A stretch of 64,000 nt of DNA from Anaerostipes caccae L1-92 (GCF_014467075.1 NZ_AP023027.1:3323501-3387500), one strand, 5' to 3'; positions 43,406 to 53,157 are shown, counted from the first letter of the stretch. A program made the numbers and translations. Notes: generated by a model not told the origin, from the sequence alone.

Positions 43406-44740
43406 CTAGATCTGTTCTAATGCCAATCCGATCAGTTGATCAGTCTGATCTGCCATGAACAGAGGAATATTCAGCACATCATCATCCAGTTTCAAATTAT
43501 CGAGAGAGAAACGGATACGGAGTTTGACTTTGTCTGGGAACAGTTCCTTGAATTTCTTTAGACTCTTGCTGGCGGTATTTGCCTCGGATTTGACCTCGAC
43601 AGGGAAAATGTCATTCTCACGCTGGATTAGGAAATCTACCTCATAGGGAGGATTCCTTTGTGTCCAGTAACGAGGAACCACTTCAAACTGCGTAACCAAG
43701 GTTTGTAGTACAAAGTTCTCTGTCAGCGCACCCTTAAACTCCGTGAATAGACGGTTGCCTTCCCCAAAAGCTGTAGGTGCCAGCTGTGCCAGACGGCGGA
43801 GCAGACCTACATCCACCAGATAAATCTTAAAAGCCGAAAGGTCATCATAGGCAGCTACAGGCAGACCAGGAGCGGAACTGCGGTAGATTTTATGCACCAG
43901 ACGGGCATCTGCCAGCCACTGCAAAGCATCCTCATATTCACGCGCTCTTGCTCCCTCTTTGACAACCTTGTAGATGAACTTTTTGTTCTCCCTTGCCAGC
44001 TGGGACGGTATGGACTTCCAGATCATAGAAATCTTCGGGAACTCGCTGATATTAGGATGCTTCGCAAAATCACGCTCGTAGGCGCCAATGATCCCGGACA
44101 AGGCTTCCTGCATAGCAGCGACATCTCGTGCCTCTGTCCACATCTTAATAGATTCCGGCATACCTCCGGTTACATAATACATCTTGAGTTTTTCATACAG
44201 AGGGTTAAAGAAAGCATCGGGGATCGGCTCAATTGTGTTCACCGTTTTCAAGTACTTTACCAAGTTCTCATCACCATTAGCCAGCAGGAACTCTGTAAAA
44301 ATCATAGGGTCAATCTGCATGAAGTTGACCTTGCCCACAGGGAAAGAAGAAGGCTTTGCCAAGGCAATGCCCAGCAGAGAACCGGCGCAGGCAATATGAT
44401 ACTGCGGTGCATTCTCGCAGAAATACTTCATAGAATTGATAACCTTGGGACAGTCCTGTACTTCGTCAAAGATGATGAGAGTCTTTTCCGGTACAATCTT
44501 CTGACCACTGGCCAGCATCAGATTCTGCAAGATCCGATTGACGTCCTTTGTTGTTTCAAAGAACTGTTTATATTCCTCGTTCTCATCAAAGTTAAAATAA
44601 GCGGTATTTTCATAATAGCATCTGCCGAACTCTTTTAGAATCCAGGTCTTACCTACCTGACGCACACCCTTCATAATCAGTGGTTTACGGTAGGAAGAAT
44701 TCTTCCAGTCCAGTAGCTTCTTTAAAATAAATCTTTCCAT
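43406..44740 (-). CDS. AAA ATPase with DUF4143 domain
   Basis: 444 residues. N-terminal AAA domain with Walker A KGVRQVGKTWILKEF near residue 26 and Walker B TLIIFDEVQDCPKVI near 90, a sensor-like HIACAGSLLGIAL near 118, and a C-terminal DUF4143/nuclease-like domain with RYWTQRNPPYEVDFLIQRENDIFPVEVKSEAN near 375 (Asp and Glu-x-Lys of PD-(D/E)XK type). These proteins are common, often laterally moved and of unknown function. ATG 44740 is used; the frame extends to a GTG at 44755. Four direct repeats lie upstream. Confidence 0.9.
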   Translation of the reverse strand: MERFILKKLLDWKNSSYRKPLIMKGVRQVGKTWILKEFGRCYYENTAYFNFDENEEYKQFFETTKDVNRILQNLMLASGQKIVPEKTLIIFDEVQDCPKVINSMKYFCENAPQYHIACAGSLLGIALAKPSSFPVGKVNFMQIDPMIFTEFLLANGDENLVKYLKTVNTIEPIPDAFFNPLYEKLKMYYVTGGMPESIKMWTEARDVAAMQEALSGIIGAYERDFAKHPNISEFPKISMIWKSIPSQLARENKKFIYKVVKEGARAREYEDALQWLADARLVHKIYRSSAPGLPVAAYDDLSAFKIYLVDVGLLRRLAQLAPTAFGEGNRLFTEFKGALTENFVLQTLVTQFEVVPRYWTQRNPPYEVDFLIQRENDIFPVEVKSEANTASKSLKKFKELFPDKVKLRIRFSLDNLKLDDDVLNIPLFMADQTDQLIGLALEQI

Positions 44741-44752
44741 AGACTCACTTCC

Positions 44753-44867
44753 CACATTTTTATTTTAATTTAAGTGTTTTTCATCACATTTTTATTATAT
44801 ACAGAAGTCCAAAAAAATACAATCACATTTTTATACCGATTTTGATGTGATAAAATCACATTTTTAT
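44753..44867. repeat. Four iterated TCACATTTTTAT repeats upstream of the DUF4143 ATPase
   Basis: Copies at 44753 (CACATTTTTAT), 44784, 44823 and 44856, spaced about 31-39 bases. The last is preceded by GATGTGAT, making a partial palindrome. The first overlaps the potential GTG start of the gene, so they may be operator sites or a leader element. Confidence 0.6.
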
Positions 44868-44894
44868 TGCAGAACTTTCCGATGAAACAAAAAA

Positions 44895-44925
44895 AAGAAC
44901 CGATCCCCCTAAGGCATCAGTTCTT
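44895..44925 (-). terminator. Terminator overlapping the 3' end of recD2
   Basis: AAGAACTGAT within the last codons pairs with ATCGGTTCTT and is followed by a run of eight T on the minus strand. The stop codon lies in the loop. Confidence 0.75.
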
Positions 44926-47131
44926 CCTGTTCATTGATCCTCTGACAAAGCGTCGAGTATCTCTTCTGTTCATTTACATTCTGAATCATCTGCTGTACCG
45001 TTGACTTCCGGCCCACCATCGTAATACACTGCTTCGCCCGGGTCACTCCGGTGTAGAGAAGATTTCTGTTAAACAAAACTCTCGGTCCCGTAAGCAGCGG
45101 CATGACCACTGCCGGATACTCACTTCCCTGTGACTTATGGATCGTCACCGCATAGGCCAGTTCCAGCTCATCCAGCATGGAATAAGAGTATTCCGCCACT
45201 CTGATGTCGTCAAAGACTACGGTGACTTTCTCCGTGTAGTCATTGATCCTTGTGATCCGTCCGATATCGCCGTTGAAGACGCCTTTGCCCTCTTCCACGG
45301 TAAATCCCTTCTCATTCTTTACTTCCCACTCCATCTGGTAATTGTTCTTGATCTGCATGACCTTGTCGCCTTCACGGAACAGACAGGAAACCGCCTGTTT
45401 CTCCTGCTTTTCCTCCGCCGGAGGATTCAGGTATTCCTGGAGAACTTCGTTGAGCTTATCGACACCCAGTTCCCCCTTGCGCATAGGGGTCAGCACCTGA
45501 ATGTCATACGGCTTGGCATTTACATAAGCCGGCAGCTTATCTCTCACCAGGTATACCAGAACACCTAAAATATCTCCGAGCCTCTCTCTCTCAAGAAAGA
45601 AAAAGTCCCTGCTCTTATTATCGAGCTCAATAGACTTCCCCTCATTGATCCTGTGGGCATTGCTTACAATGTGGCTGGCTTCATCCTGCCGGAAAATCTG
45701 ATTCAGTTCCACCACCTTAAAAGATCCGGAAGCAATCATATCCTTCAGCACATTTCCCGGGCCGACGGAAGGAAGCTGGTTGGCATCCCCCACAAACACA
45801 AACCTTGTACCCGGAACCGCAGCGCTTAAAAGGGAATTCATCAGAAAAATATCCACCATAGACATCTCATCCACGATGATCACATCCGTTTCAATAGGAT
45901 TCGCGGCATTCCGTTCAAACTTCATGCTGTCCCCGCTGCTGGAATCCCCATTCAATTCCAACAGACGGTGGATCGTGGTCGCCTCATATCCGGTAGCCTC
46001 TGTCATCCGTTTTGCCGCCCTCCCCGTGGGGGCCACGAGTCTGATATCCAGAGTTTCAGACTCAAAGTAGCGGATCATTCCGTTGATGGTCGTCGTCTTA
46101 CCCGTTCCCGGGCCTCCGGTCAGAATCACGACTCCATTTTCGGCGACGGCTTCTATGGCTTCTTTCTGTTTCTCCGCAAAGGTAATCTGAAGACCGTCTT
46201 CAATCTTTGCGATCATAGTCCTCACCTCGGAAACAGACACATCGTAAGTCATATTGAGATCGCACAGCATCCTGGCCGTGTTAAGTTCCAGATAATACTG
46301 GGCCGCCCCATAAATTCTTGTCTGGTCCTCCTCTTCTTTTATAATAATCTTTTTCTCAATCATCATGTCCAGAAGATGAGGCTCGATCATCTCCTCTTCC
46401 ACCTCAAGCATCCTTGAAGTATTTCTTAAAAGGATTTCTTTGGGCAGATAAATATGCCCTGATGCAAGACCCTGCATCAGAGTATAAAAAATGCCCGATA
46501 TGATCCGGTAATCCGAACTGCTGCCGATACCAACCTGCCTGGCGATTTCATCAGCAATCTTAAATCCTACGCCTTCTATATCATCCGCCATCTGATATGG
46601 ATTGTTCTGGATCACCCCGTACAGCTTATCGCCGTACTCCTTAAAAATCTTCACCGCCAGATTAGTGGTAATCCCATAGCCGGACAGAAACATCATGGCC
46701 TGGCGCATTTCCTGCTTCTCGGAAAACTCCACCGCGATGCTGCGTGCTCTCTTTTCGGTGACTCCCTTTACCTCCGCAAGCCTCTCCGGTTCCTCCTCGA
46801 TAATGCGGAACGTGTCCATCTTAAACTTTTTGACGATTCTCTTGGCGATCGCCGGGCCAACCCCTTTGATTGCCCCGGAGCCCAGATACCGTTCCATGCT
46901 CTGAATGTCATCCGGCATCGTAACTTCATAGGAAGTCATCTGAAATTGTGGGCCATGAACCGGATGTTCCACATATTCCCCTTCCAGTTCCATATACTCG
47001 CCTTCGTGCAGAAATTGGAATACCCCGACTACAGTCTCCTCATCGCCGTCCATATCAAGACTCAGCACCGTATATCCGTTGTCCTCATTCCGAAAACGGA
47101 CATGGTCAACATATCCGGAAATCCGTCCCAT
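44909..47131 (-). CDS. recD2: RecD2-type DNA helicase
   Basis: 740 residues. 5'-3' superfamily 1 helicase found without RecBC. N-terminal OB-like part (VVGVFQFLHEGEYMELEGEYV), helix-hairpin-helix repeats near 90-190 (GSGAIKGVGPAIAKRIV, VKGVTEKRARSIA), Walker A VILTGGPGTGKTTTINGM near 345, Walker B DVIIVDEMSMVD near 425, and C-terminal AVTIHKSQGSEYPAVVMPL near 675. Role in replication-linked repair. AAGGAGGGG precedes the ATG. Stands alone downstream of mreB. Confidence 0.95.
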   Translation of the reverse strand: MGRISGYVDHVRFRNEDNGYTVLSLDMDGDEETVVGVFQFLHEGEYMELEGEYVEHPVHGPQFQMTSYEVTMPDDIQSMERYLGSGAIKGVGPAIAKRIVKKFKMDTFRIIEEEPERLAEVKGVTEKRARSIAVEFSEKQEMRQAMMFLSGYGITTNLAVKIFKEYGDKLYGVIQNNPYQMADDIEGVGFKIADEIARQVGIGSSSDYRIISGIFYTLMQGLASGHIYLPKEILLRNTSRMLEVEEEMIEPHLLDMMIEKKIIIKEEEDQTRIYGAAQYYLELNTARMLCDLNMTYDVSVSEVRTMIAKIEDGLQITFAEKQKEAIEAVAENGVVILTGGPGTGKTTTINGMIRYFESETLDIRLVAPTGRAAKRMTEATGYEATTIHRLLELNGDSSSGDSMKFERNAANPIETDVIIVDEMSMVDIFLMNSLLSAAVPGTRFVFVGDANQLPSVGPGNVLKDMIASGSFKVVELNQIFRQDEASHIVSNAHRINEGKSIELDNKSRDFFFLERERLGDILGVLVYLVRDKLPAYVNAKPYDIQVLTPMRKGELGVDKLNEVLQEYLNPPAEEKQEKQAVSCLFREGDKVMQIKNNYQMEWEVKNEKGFTVEEGKGVFNGDIGRITRINDYTEKVTVVFDDIRVAEYSYSMLDELELAYAVTIHKSQGSEYPAVVMPLLTGPRVLFNRNLLYTGVTRAKQCITMVGRKSTVQQMIQNVNEQKRYSTLCQRINEQEELMP

Positions 47132-47170
47132 GCTTCTCCCCTCCTTTACACAAACGCCCGGCGTAACAAA

Positions 47171-47197
47171 ACAACCAGGATAAAATACCCTGGTTGT
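47171..47197 (-). terminator. Terminator of mreB
   Basis: ACAACCAGG (47171-47179) pairs with CCTGGTTGT (47189-47197); on the minus strand it is followed by TTTTGTT. Confidence 0.75.
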
Positions 47198-47236
47198 CCT
47201 CTGCCGGCTTAAAAAAGCGCTGAAAAAACTAAGTGA

Positions 47237-48241
47237 TTATTTCTCGCCCTTTTTGTCTTCTCCGGATAAAAATTCAATGTATTTTCCAGTTCCGATGGCA
47301 ACTGCTGTCAGAGGGTCCTCTGCTGTCATCGTGTTGATTCCTGTCTTAGATTCGATCAGTTCTTCCAGACCCTGGATCAGAGATCCTCCTCCAGTCAGAA
47401 CGATCCCGCGGTCTGAGATATCGGCCGCAAGCTCAGGCGGAGTTCTCTCCAGTACGTTGTGAACAGCGTCTACGATCTGGTAAGCAGGCTCTCTTAAAGC
47501 TTCTTCTGTCTCTTCAGATGTAACAGTCACGGTCTTTGGGAGTCCTGTCACAAGGTTTCTTCCGCGGACATCCATCGTCGCATTTTCCGGACGTTTGTAG
47601 ACAGTGCCGATGTTGATCTTAATGTCCTCAGCAGTACGCTCACCGATCAGTAAGTTATGTTTTTTGCGCATGTAGCGCACGATTGCCTCATCAAAATCAT
47701 CTCCGGCAACCTTGATGGAAGTGCTGACAACGACTCCTCCAAGAGAAATAACAGCGATGTCGGCTGTTCCTCCTCCGATGTCCACGATCATATTTCCGCA
47801 TGGCTTTGCGATATCGATTCCGGCGCCGATGGCTGCCGCAACAGGTTCTTCAATAATGGATACTTCCCTTGCACCTGCCTGGTAGGTCGCATCCTCAACT
47901 GCCTTTTTCTCTACTTCCGTGGCACCGCTCGGCACACACACGCTGATGCGCGGCTTCCGTCCGAAAATAGACTTTCCGACGGTGCGGTTGATAAAGTAGC
48001 TTAACATCTTTTCTGTCACTGTATAGTCAGAAATCACACCCTGGCGCAGCGGACGCACTGCAACGATATTCCCCGGTGTTCTTCCCAGCATCAGACGGGC
48101 TTCTTCCCCGATTGCCTTGATCTTGTTTGTATCTCTGTCAAATGCCACTACAGATGGCTCTTTTAAAACGACTCCTTTGCCCTTTGCGTAAACCAGGACG
48201 CTGGCCGTACCTAAATCAATTCCGATATCTGAACCTGCCAT
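47237..48241 (-). CDS. mreB: Rod-shape protein of the MreB/Mbl actin family
   Basis: 334 residues. Actin-like ATPase that guides side-wall synthesis. Phosphate 1 DIGIDLGTASVLVYAKGKG at the start, phosphate 2 MIVDIGGGTADIAVISLGG near 155 and adenosine loop GIVLTGGGSLIQGLEELI near 285. No mreC or mreD follows, so it is more like the stand-alone Mbl/MreBH type. GGGGAA precedes the ATG. Confidence 0.95.
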   Translation of the reverse strand: MAGSDIGIDLGTASVLVYAKGKGVVLKEPSVVAFDRDTNKIKAIGEEARLMLGRTPGNIVAVRPLRQGVISDYTVTEKMLSYFINRTVGKSIFGRKPRISVCVPSGATEVEKKAVEDATYQAGAREVSIIEEPVAAAIGAGIDIAKPCGNMIVDIGGGTADIAVISLGGVVVSTSIKVAGDDFDEAIVRYMRKKHNLLIGERTAEDIKINIGTVYKRPENATMDVRGRNLVTGLPKTVTVTSEETEEALREPAYQIVDAVHNVLERTPPELAADISDRGIVLTGGGSLIQGLEELIESKTGINTMTAEDPLTAVAIGTGKYIEFLSGEDKKGEK

Positions 48242-48401
48242 GTTTCAAAATTCCCCTTTCGAATTTTCTATTATTATCATTATGTTAAATGTCAATTATT
48301 CGTATACACGCTCTTTTTAATTATAAACAAAGTCAGAAAAATTTCAATTGTTTTTTACGTATTCCAACAAAATTCAGCAAAAATTAAGATTTCTGAAATA
48401 T

Positions 48402-49265
48402 CTATACTGATTCCCACCTGCCTGAGGCTCCGCATGGCAGAACCAGGCCATTTGAAGAAACCGGAAGCCCGATCTCATCTGCCGTCACTTTCCCGCCGAA
48501 CTTTGCTTTGACTTCCGTTCCCAGCATATAGGAGAGCACAGCCGGCTGGAGTCCGGTCGTATAAGAATTGATCAGAAAAAATAAGGGGTTTTTCGACAAA
48601 ATCTTTGTACAGAGCTGAACAAGCGGAAAAATCTTTTCCTCAATCTTCCAGATCTCTCCTTTTGGTCCCCTGCCGTAGGACGGAGGGTCCATGATGATCC
48701 CATCGTAGTGGTTCCCCCGGCGGATCTCCCTCTCTACAAATTTCACACAGTCGTCCACCAGCCAGCGGATCGGTTTGTCTTTCAGGCCGGAGGCCTGGGC
48801 ATTCTCTTTTGCCCAGTTCACCATGCCTTTGGAGGCATCCACGTGAGTCACGGATGCCCCGGCTGCGGCTGCGGCTAATGTGGCGCCCCCTGTGTAGGCA
48901 AACAGGTTCAGCACCTTTACAGGCCGCCCGGCCTTTTTGATCTTATCTGAAAACCAATCCCAGTTCACTGCCTGCTCCGGAAAAACTCCTGTATGTTTAA
49001 AGCTGAATGGCTGCAAATGAAATGTAAGTTCTCTGTACCTGATATCCCAGGTCTTAGGGAGATCAAAGAACTCCCACTGTCCGCCGCCTCTGCTGCTCCT
49101 GTGATAATGTCCGTTTGGCTTCTTCCACTGCTTTAACTTCTTTGGTGTCTGCCATAAAACCTGAGGGTCCGGCCGTACTAAATAATAGTCTCCCCATCTT
49201 TCTAATTTTTCACCACAAGAAGTATCTAAAACTTCATAATCGTTCCACTGATCTGCAATCCACAT
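48402..49265 (-). CDS. SAM-dependent methyltransferase, RlmI/RsmL-like
   Basis: 287 residues. Class I methyltransferase with SAM loop VKVLNLFAYTGGATLAAAAAG near 120, the acidic VTHVDASKGMVNWAKENA strand, and catalytic-type GIIMDPPSYGRGPKGE near 190. The pattern resembles 23S rRNA cytosine-5 methyltransferases of the YccW/RlmI group, though it lacks a PUA domain at the N-terminus. Target is therefore only likely. AAGGAAG precedes the ATG. Confidence 0.88.
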   Translation of the reverse strand: MWIADQWNDYEVLDTSCGEKLERWGDYYLVRPDPQVLWQTPKKLKQWKKPNGHYHRSSRGGGQWEFFDLPKTWDIRYRELTFHLQPFSFKHTGVFPEQAVNWDWFSDKIKKAGRPVKVLNLFAYTGGATLAAAAAGASVTHVDASKGMVNWAKENAQASGLKDKPIRWLVDDCVKFVEREIRRGNHYDGIIMDPPSYGRGPKGEIWKIEEKIFPLVQLCTKILSKNPLFFLINSYTTGLQPAVLSYMLGTEVKAKFGGKVTADEIGLPVSSNGLVLPCGASGRWESV

Positions 49266-49298
49266 CTTACATTCTCTTCCTTTACTTAAACTTTATCT

Positions 49299-51410
49299 TT
49301 AGAGACAGATGACATCGCCCTTCCGTCCCATCTGGTTCCCTTCTAATATAATCATACTCCGCTCTTCCATCCGGATCTCTCCTCCGGGCAGCCGGCTATT
49401 TTTCGGCTCGCCGGCCGTATCTGAAAAAATCTCCCAGAAGTAATCCAGCGGAAGTTCGGGAAGCCTCACAGTATGCGGCTCCCAATGCATATTCATCATA
49501 ACATAAACAATATCATCTGTGTCACTATCTTTTTCTCTTCCGGCAAACAGGACACCCAGAAGGTGGTTTTGGTCATCCTCCTTTAACTTCCACGGTTCTT
49601 CTCCGTGAAAGCTGACGGAAGGCAGTCCGCACAGCGCATCCTCCCCTCTGGATCTTAACACCGGGTGTTTTTTTCTGAAACGGATCATCTCTTTGACAAA
49701 CTGAGTGGTCTCATGATTTTCCAAAAGCAGATCCCAATTCAGCCACGAAATTTCATTATCCTGACAGTAGGCATTGTTATTGCCATACTGGGTATTCAAA
49801 AATTCGTCCCCCGCATACATCATCGGGACACCCTGGCTGGTCATCAGCGCCGCAAAAGCATTTCTCACAAGCTTTTTCCTGAGCTTTATGACATCCTGCC
49901 GGTCAGTGTACCCTTCTTCACCGCAGTTCCAGCTGTTGTTATTGTTGTCTCCGTCCGTATTGTTCCATCCGTTATCCAGATTGTGCTTTTCATTATAGGA
50001 ATAAAGGTCCCACATCGTGAATCCGTCATGGCAGGTGATAAAATTCACTGAAGCCGTATCGCCCCGGCTCTCCCTGTCATAGATATCCCTGGAGCCGCTC
50101 ATCCTCTGGGCAGCGGCTTTCACAAGGCCCGGATCTCCTTTCAGGAATCTTCTCATATCGTCCCGGTATCTGCCGTTCCACTCAGACCACCGGTTCCATG
50201 ACGGAAACGTGCCCACCTGATAAAGACCCGCAGCGTCCCATGCCTCAGCAATTAATTTCACACGGCCCAGGATCGGGTCAAATGCAAGCCTTTCCAAAAG
50301 CGGAGGCTTACTTAATGGTGAACCGTCCTCACTTCTTCCGAGAATCGATGCCAGGTCAAACCGGAATCCGTCGATCCGGTAATCCGTCACCCAGTACCTT
50401 AAACAGTCCAGGATCATGTTCTGAACGACCGGGTGATTGCAGTTCAGTGTATTGCCGCAGCCGCTGAAATTATAATATTTTCCGTCCGGCGTAAGCATAT
50501 AATATATATTATTGTCAAATCCTTTAAAAGATATGAACGGACCGTTCTCATTTCCCTCCGCCGTGTGGTTGAACACCACATCAAGGATTACTTCAATATC
50601 ATTGTCGTGAAGTTCCCGGATCAGGTATTTAAGCTCTGAACCCTCTCTGTTAAATTCTTTTTCCGAGCTGTAGCTTGTATTCGGCGCAAAAAAGCTGACC
50701 GGATTATAACCCCAGTAGTCCAAAAGTTTTTTACCATTGACATACCTGGTATCCCTCGTCTCGTCAAATTCAAAGATCGGCATCAGTTCCACGGCATTGA
50801 TGCCCAGATCCTTCAGATAAGGAATCTTTTCCCGGATCCCGTCAAAGGTTCCCGGATGTTTTACATCTGATGTATGGTGTTTTGTAAATCCTCTGGTGTG
50901 AAGTTCATAGATGATAAGGTCCCGCATATCTGTGGGTTTTCGCCTGGCTCTTCCCCAGTCAAAGTCATTGGAGACGACTCTCGCCCGATAACAGTCCCTG
51001 CTGTACTCAGGTTTCTCGCCCCAGTTGCTCTGACCGGTGACGGCTTTTGCATAGGGATCTAAAAGATACCGCTCCTTGTCAAACAAAAGTCCCTTTTTTA
51101 AATCCTTCGGCCCGTCAACTCTGTAATTGTATTCGATCTTCCGGATATCCAGGCCGAAAACGATCATCGAGTATACATTTCCGATCCGGTAATTTTCCGG
51201 AAACGGTATTTCAGCGAAAGGTTCCTGTGCCTTTCTTTCATATAAAACTAATGTACAGGCAGTTCCGTTTTTCGTATGTACGGTGAAACTCACGCCGCCT
51301 TCAATAGCAGTCGCACCGTTTTGAAGGTAAAACCCCGGACGCACATCAAATCCATTCACCGTATCCATGGATCTAAGCTGCCCGGCTTCTCCGATTCTTT
51401 TAATATCCAT
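49299..51410 (-). CDS. glgX: Glycogen debranching enzyme GlgX-like (GH13)
   Basis: 703 residues. N-terminal CBM48-like part, then the GH13 barrel: ELHTRGFTKH near 170, EVILDVVFNHTAEGNE near 275, nucleophile Asp in YRIDGFRFDLASILG near 345, acid Glu in LIAEAWDAAGLYQVG near 388 and the transition-state Asp in NFITCHDGFTMWDLYSY near 460. It hydrolyses alpha-1,6 branches in glycogen or similar glucans. No other glycogen genes adjoin. AAGGATAG precedes the ATG. Confidence 0.95.
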   Translation of the reverse strand: MDIKRIGEAGQLRSMDTVNGFDVRPGFYLQNGATAIEGGVSFTVHTKNGTACTLVLYERKAQEPFAEIPFPENYRIGNVYSMIVFGLDIRKIEYNYRVDGPKDLKKGLLFDKERYLLDPYAKAVTGQSNWGEKPEYSRDCYRARVVSNDFDWGRARRKPTDMRDLIIYELHTRGFTKHHTSDVKHPGTFDGIREKIPYLKDLGINAVELMPIFEFDETRDTRYVNGKKLLDYWGYNPVSFFAPNTSYSSEKEFNREGSELKYLIRELHDNDIEVILDVVFNHTAEGNENGPFISFKGFDNNIYYMLTPDGKYYNFSGCGNTLNCNHPVVQNMILDCLRYWVTDYRIDGFRFDLASILGRSEDGSPLSKPPLLERLAFDPILGRVKLIAEAWDAAGLYQVGTFPSWNRWSEWNGRYRDDMRRFLKGDPGLVKAAAQRMSGSRDIYDRESRGDTASVNFITCHDGFTMWDLYSYNEKHNLDNGWNNTDGDNNNNSWNCGEEGYTDRQDVIKLRKKLVRNAFAALMTSQGVPMMYAGDEFLNTQYGNNNAYCQDNEISWLNWDLLLENHETTQFVKEMIRFRKKHPVLRSRGEDALCGLPSVSFHGEEPWKLKEDDQNHLLGVLFAGREKDSDTDDIVYVMMNMHWEPHTVRLPELPLDYFWEIFSDTAGEPKNSRLPGGEIRMEERSMIILEGNQMGRKGDVICL

Positions 51411-51616
51411 AAACTCTATCCTTTATACTCCGTCAAATAAGTGATATTCAAAAATTTATAAAATATGATATGTTTCATTATAACAGATTTTTCTTAATAT
51501 AATCAGATCTCTCCACATACAATAAATTATAGCTTGTAATTTCACCCTGCCTTTCCATGTTCTTTTGTCAAGGATTGCTGGAAAACGGAAATACTATGTA
51601 TGGATAGGAGGCACAA

Positions 51617-52462
51617 ATGAAAAAAGGATTAAACAAAGGACAAACCGCAGTGCTGATCTTAATGCTGTCAATCATCGCTTTTCAGGGCATTTACCTGTTC
51701 CGGACCAGCAAAGAGACAAGTTCTCTTCAGGAATCCTCGGCTGCCAGCGGAGAGATTCAAAAGAACCAGAAGATCGTCCGCGAAATTACACAGTTTAAAC
51801 TGGGCGATTTCCCCTTTCTTCCCAAACGAGTCGATCCCGAGAAAAAACTCATCGCGTTTTCATTCGATGACGGACCTTCCAGAAAAAATACGGAGAAAAT
51901 ACTAAAGGCCCTGGATAAAAACAATGCGAGGGCTACCTTTTTTATGCTTGGCCAGAATGCAAAATATTATCCTGACCTTGTAAAAAAAGTTGAGGAATCA
52001 GGCAATGAAGTCGCCGGCCACTCTTGGAACCATCCGCTGCTCACAAAACTCGGTAAAAAAGGTGTGAAAAAACAGATGTCGCAGATGAACGAAGCCATTG
52101 CTTCTGTGACCGGATCTGATGTGGGACTTTTAAGGCCGCCTTATGGTTCCATTAACCGAACTGTAAAAAATACGGTGAAAGATCCGCTGATCCTGTGGAG
52201 CATTGATACTTTGGACTGGAAAACACTGAATGCAGACAAGACTGCTGATGCCATTTTAAAGCAGGCCAAAGACGGAGATATCATCCTGATGCATGACATC
52301 CATGCTCCCACGGCGGAAGCTGTGAAAAAGGTACTCCCGAAACTTGAAAAGAAAGGCTTTCAAGTATGTACGGTATCGGAGCTCCTTGAGGCGAGAAATA
52401 TTACTCTGCATCCGGGAGATGTCGTGGTAAGTGCGAATGATGTTTATCGGTATAAGAAATAA
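51617..52462 (+). CDS. Polysaccharide deacetylase (NodB domain), membrane-anchored, paralogue 1
   Basis: 281 residues. An N-terminal hydrophobic segment (TAVLILMLSIIAFQGIYLF) acts as signal anchor. NodB motifs: AFSFDDGPSRKN (catalytic Asp pair, near 85), AGHSWNHPLL (zinc His, near 132), RPPYGS near 173, WSIDTLDW near 195 and LMHDIHAPT near 222. It would remove N-acetyl groups from an extracellular glycan such as peptidoglycan. Very similar to the 53429 gene, which points the opposite way. AGGAGG precedes the ATG. Confidence 0.93.
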   Translation: MKKGLNKGQTAVLILMLSIIAFQGIYLFRTSKETSSLQESSAASGEIQKNQKIVREITQFKLGDFPFLPKRVDPEKKLIAFSFDDGPSRKNTEKILKALDKNNARATFFMLGQNAKYYPDLVKKVEESGNEVAGHSWNHPLLTKLGKKGVKKQMSQMNEAIASVTGSDVGLLRPPYGSINRTVKNTVKDPLILWSIDTLDWKTLNADKTADAILKQAKDGDIILMHDIHAPTAEAVKKVLPKLEKKGFQVCTVSELLEARNITLHPGDVVVSANDVYRYKK

Positions 52463-52476
52463 TTTAAGCTGCCAGA

Positions 52477-52504
52477 AGAGCCGCCCGGTCTGCCGGACGG
52501 CTCT
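52477..52504. terminator. Terminator of deacetylase 1, identical to that of deacetylase 2
   Basis: 28-base hairpin (AGAGCCG arm, CCGG inner arm, TCTG loop) 14 bases after the gene. The same 28 bases occur at 53247-53274. It also lies below the converging toxin gene. Confidence 0.85.
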
Positions 52505-52525
52505 TTCTGCCACGTCAGAAAAATA

Positions 52526-52855
52526 TTAATCGATTGTCGTTCTATCCAAATGATTTTTGATGTCTCTCCCACCGTACATAATACGAACAATACTCACTGT
52601 ATTTTGGGACTCATTAGGTTGATAAAACACAAGGTAATTATCCACCGGAAAAAATCGGATTTCTTCACTATGCCATGGCTCTTCCTCATATAAACGATAA
52701 CGTCTCGGCATTTCATCAAGTGTCTTGATTTCTTTCATAATTCTACGAGTTTGTTCAGATGCTGTTTCCGGCACAAGCAGTTCATACGCTATATATTCAT
52801 ATATATCTCTCAAATCCTGTTTTGCCTTTTTTGTATAAAAAATCCTGCAACTCAT
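52526..52855 (-). CDS. RelE/ParE-family toxin
   Basis: 109 residues. Fold markers: RIFYTKKAKQDLRDIYEYIA at the N-terminus, PRRYRLYEEEPWHSEEIRFFPVDNYLVFYQ in the middle and VSIVRIMYGGRDIKNHL at the end, as in RelE/ParE plasmid-stabilisation proteins. RelE toxins cleave mRNA on the ribosome and ParE toxins poison gyrase; the sequence does not decide which. Start overlaps the antitoxin stop by ATGA. Confidence 0.9.
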   Translation of the reverse strand: MSCRIFYTKKAKQDLRDIYEYIAYELLVPETASEQTRRIMKEIKTLDEMPRRYRLYEEEPWHSEEIRFFPVDNYLVFYQPNESQNTVSIVRIMYGGRDIKNHLDRTTID

Positions 52856-53157
52856 ATCCCGTAATCCCGCTTCATCTCCTCTTCGACATCTTCTGCCGAA
52901 TATACCCTTCCCTTTCTTATATCATCCATGCCCTTTTCTATTTCCGCATCAAATTGTTTTTTCGTAAGGGAGTCGTATACAAGCGGCATATCTTTGGGCA
53001 GCTTCACTTCAAATGGCAGTCCCCGCTGCATCACAACTTGTCTTAAAAACATCCCAACTGCATTTGACATCGGAATGCCCAAACGCTCAAGCACTTGCTC
53101 TGCCTGCTCTTTTATTTCAGGATCTACACGGGTAAAAATATTTGATGTCTTAGCCAT
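52852..53157 (-). CDS. RelB/DinJ-family antitoxin
   Basis: 101 residues. N-terminal ribbon-helix-helix region (SNIFTRVDPEIKEQAEQVLERLGIPMSNAVGMFLRQV) typical of RelB/DinJ, with an acidic, probably disordered C-terminus that would wrap the toxin. ATG 53157 is chosen because GGAGATGATAGAT precedes it. The pair would be autoregulated by the ribbon-helix-helix part. The module is bracketed by two identical terminator hairpins. Confidence 0.9.
   Translation of the reverse strand: MAKTSNIFTRVDPEIKEQAEQVLERLGIPMSNAVGMFLRQVVMQRGLPFEVKLPKDMPLVYDSLTKKQFDAEIEKGMDDIRKGRVYSAEDVEEEMKRDYGI

Noticed and set aside
44753..44867. CRISPR-like array
   Set aside because: Repeats are only 12 bases, spacers are not of uniform length and no cas genes are near.
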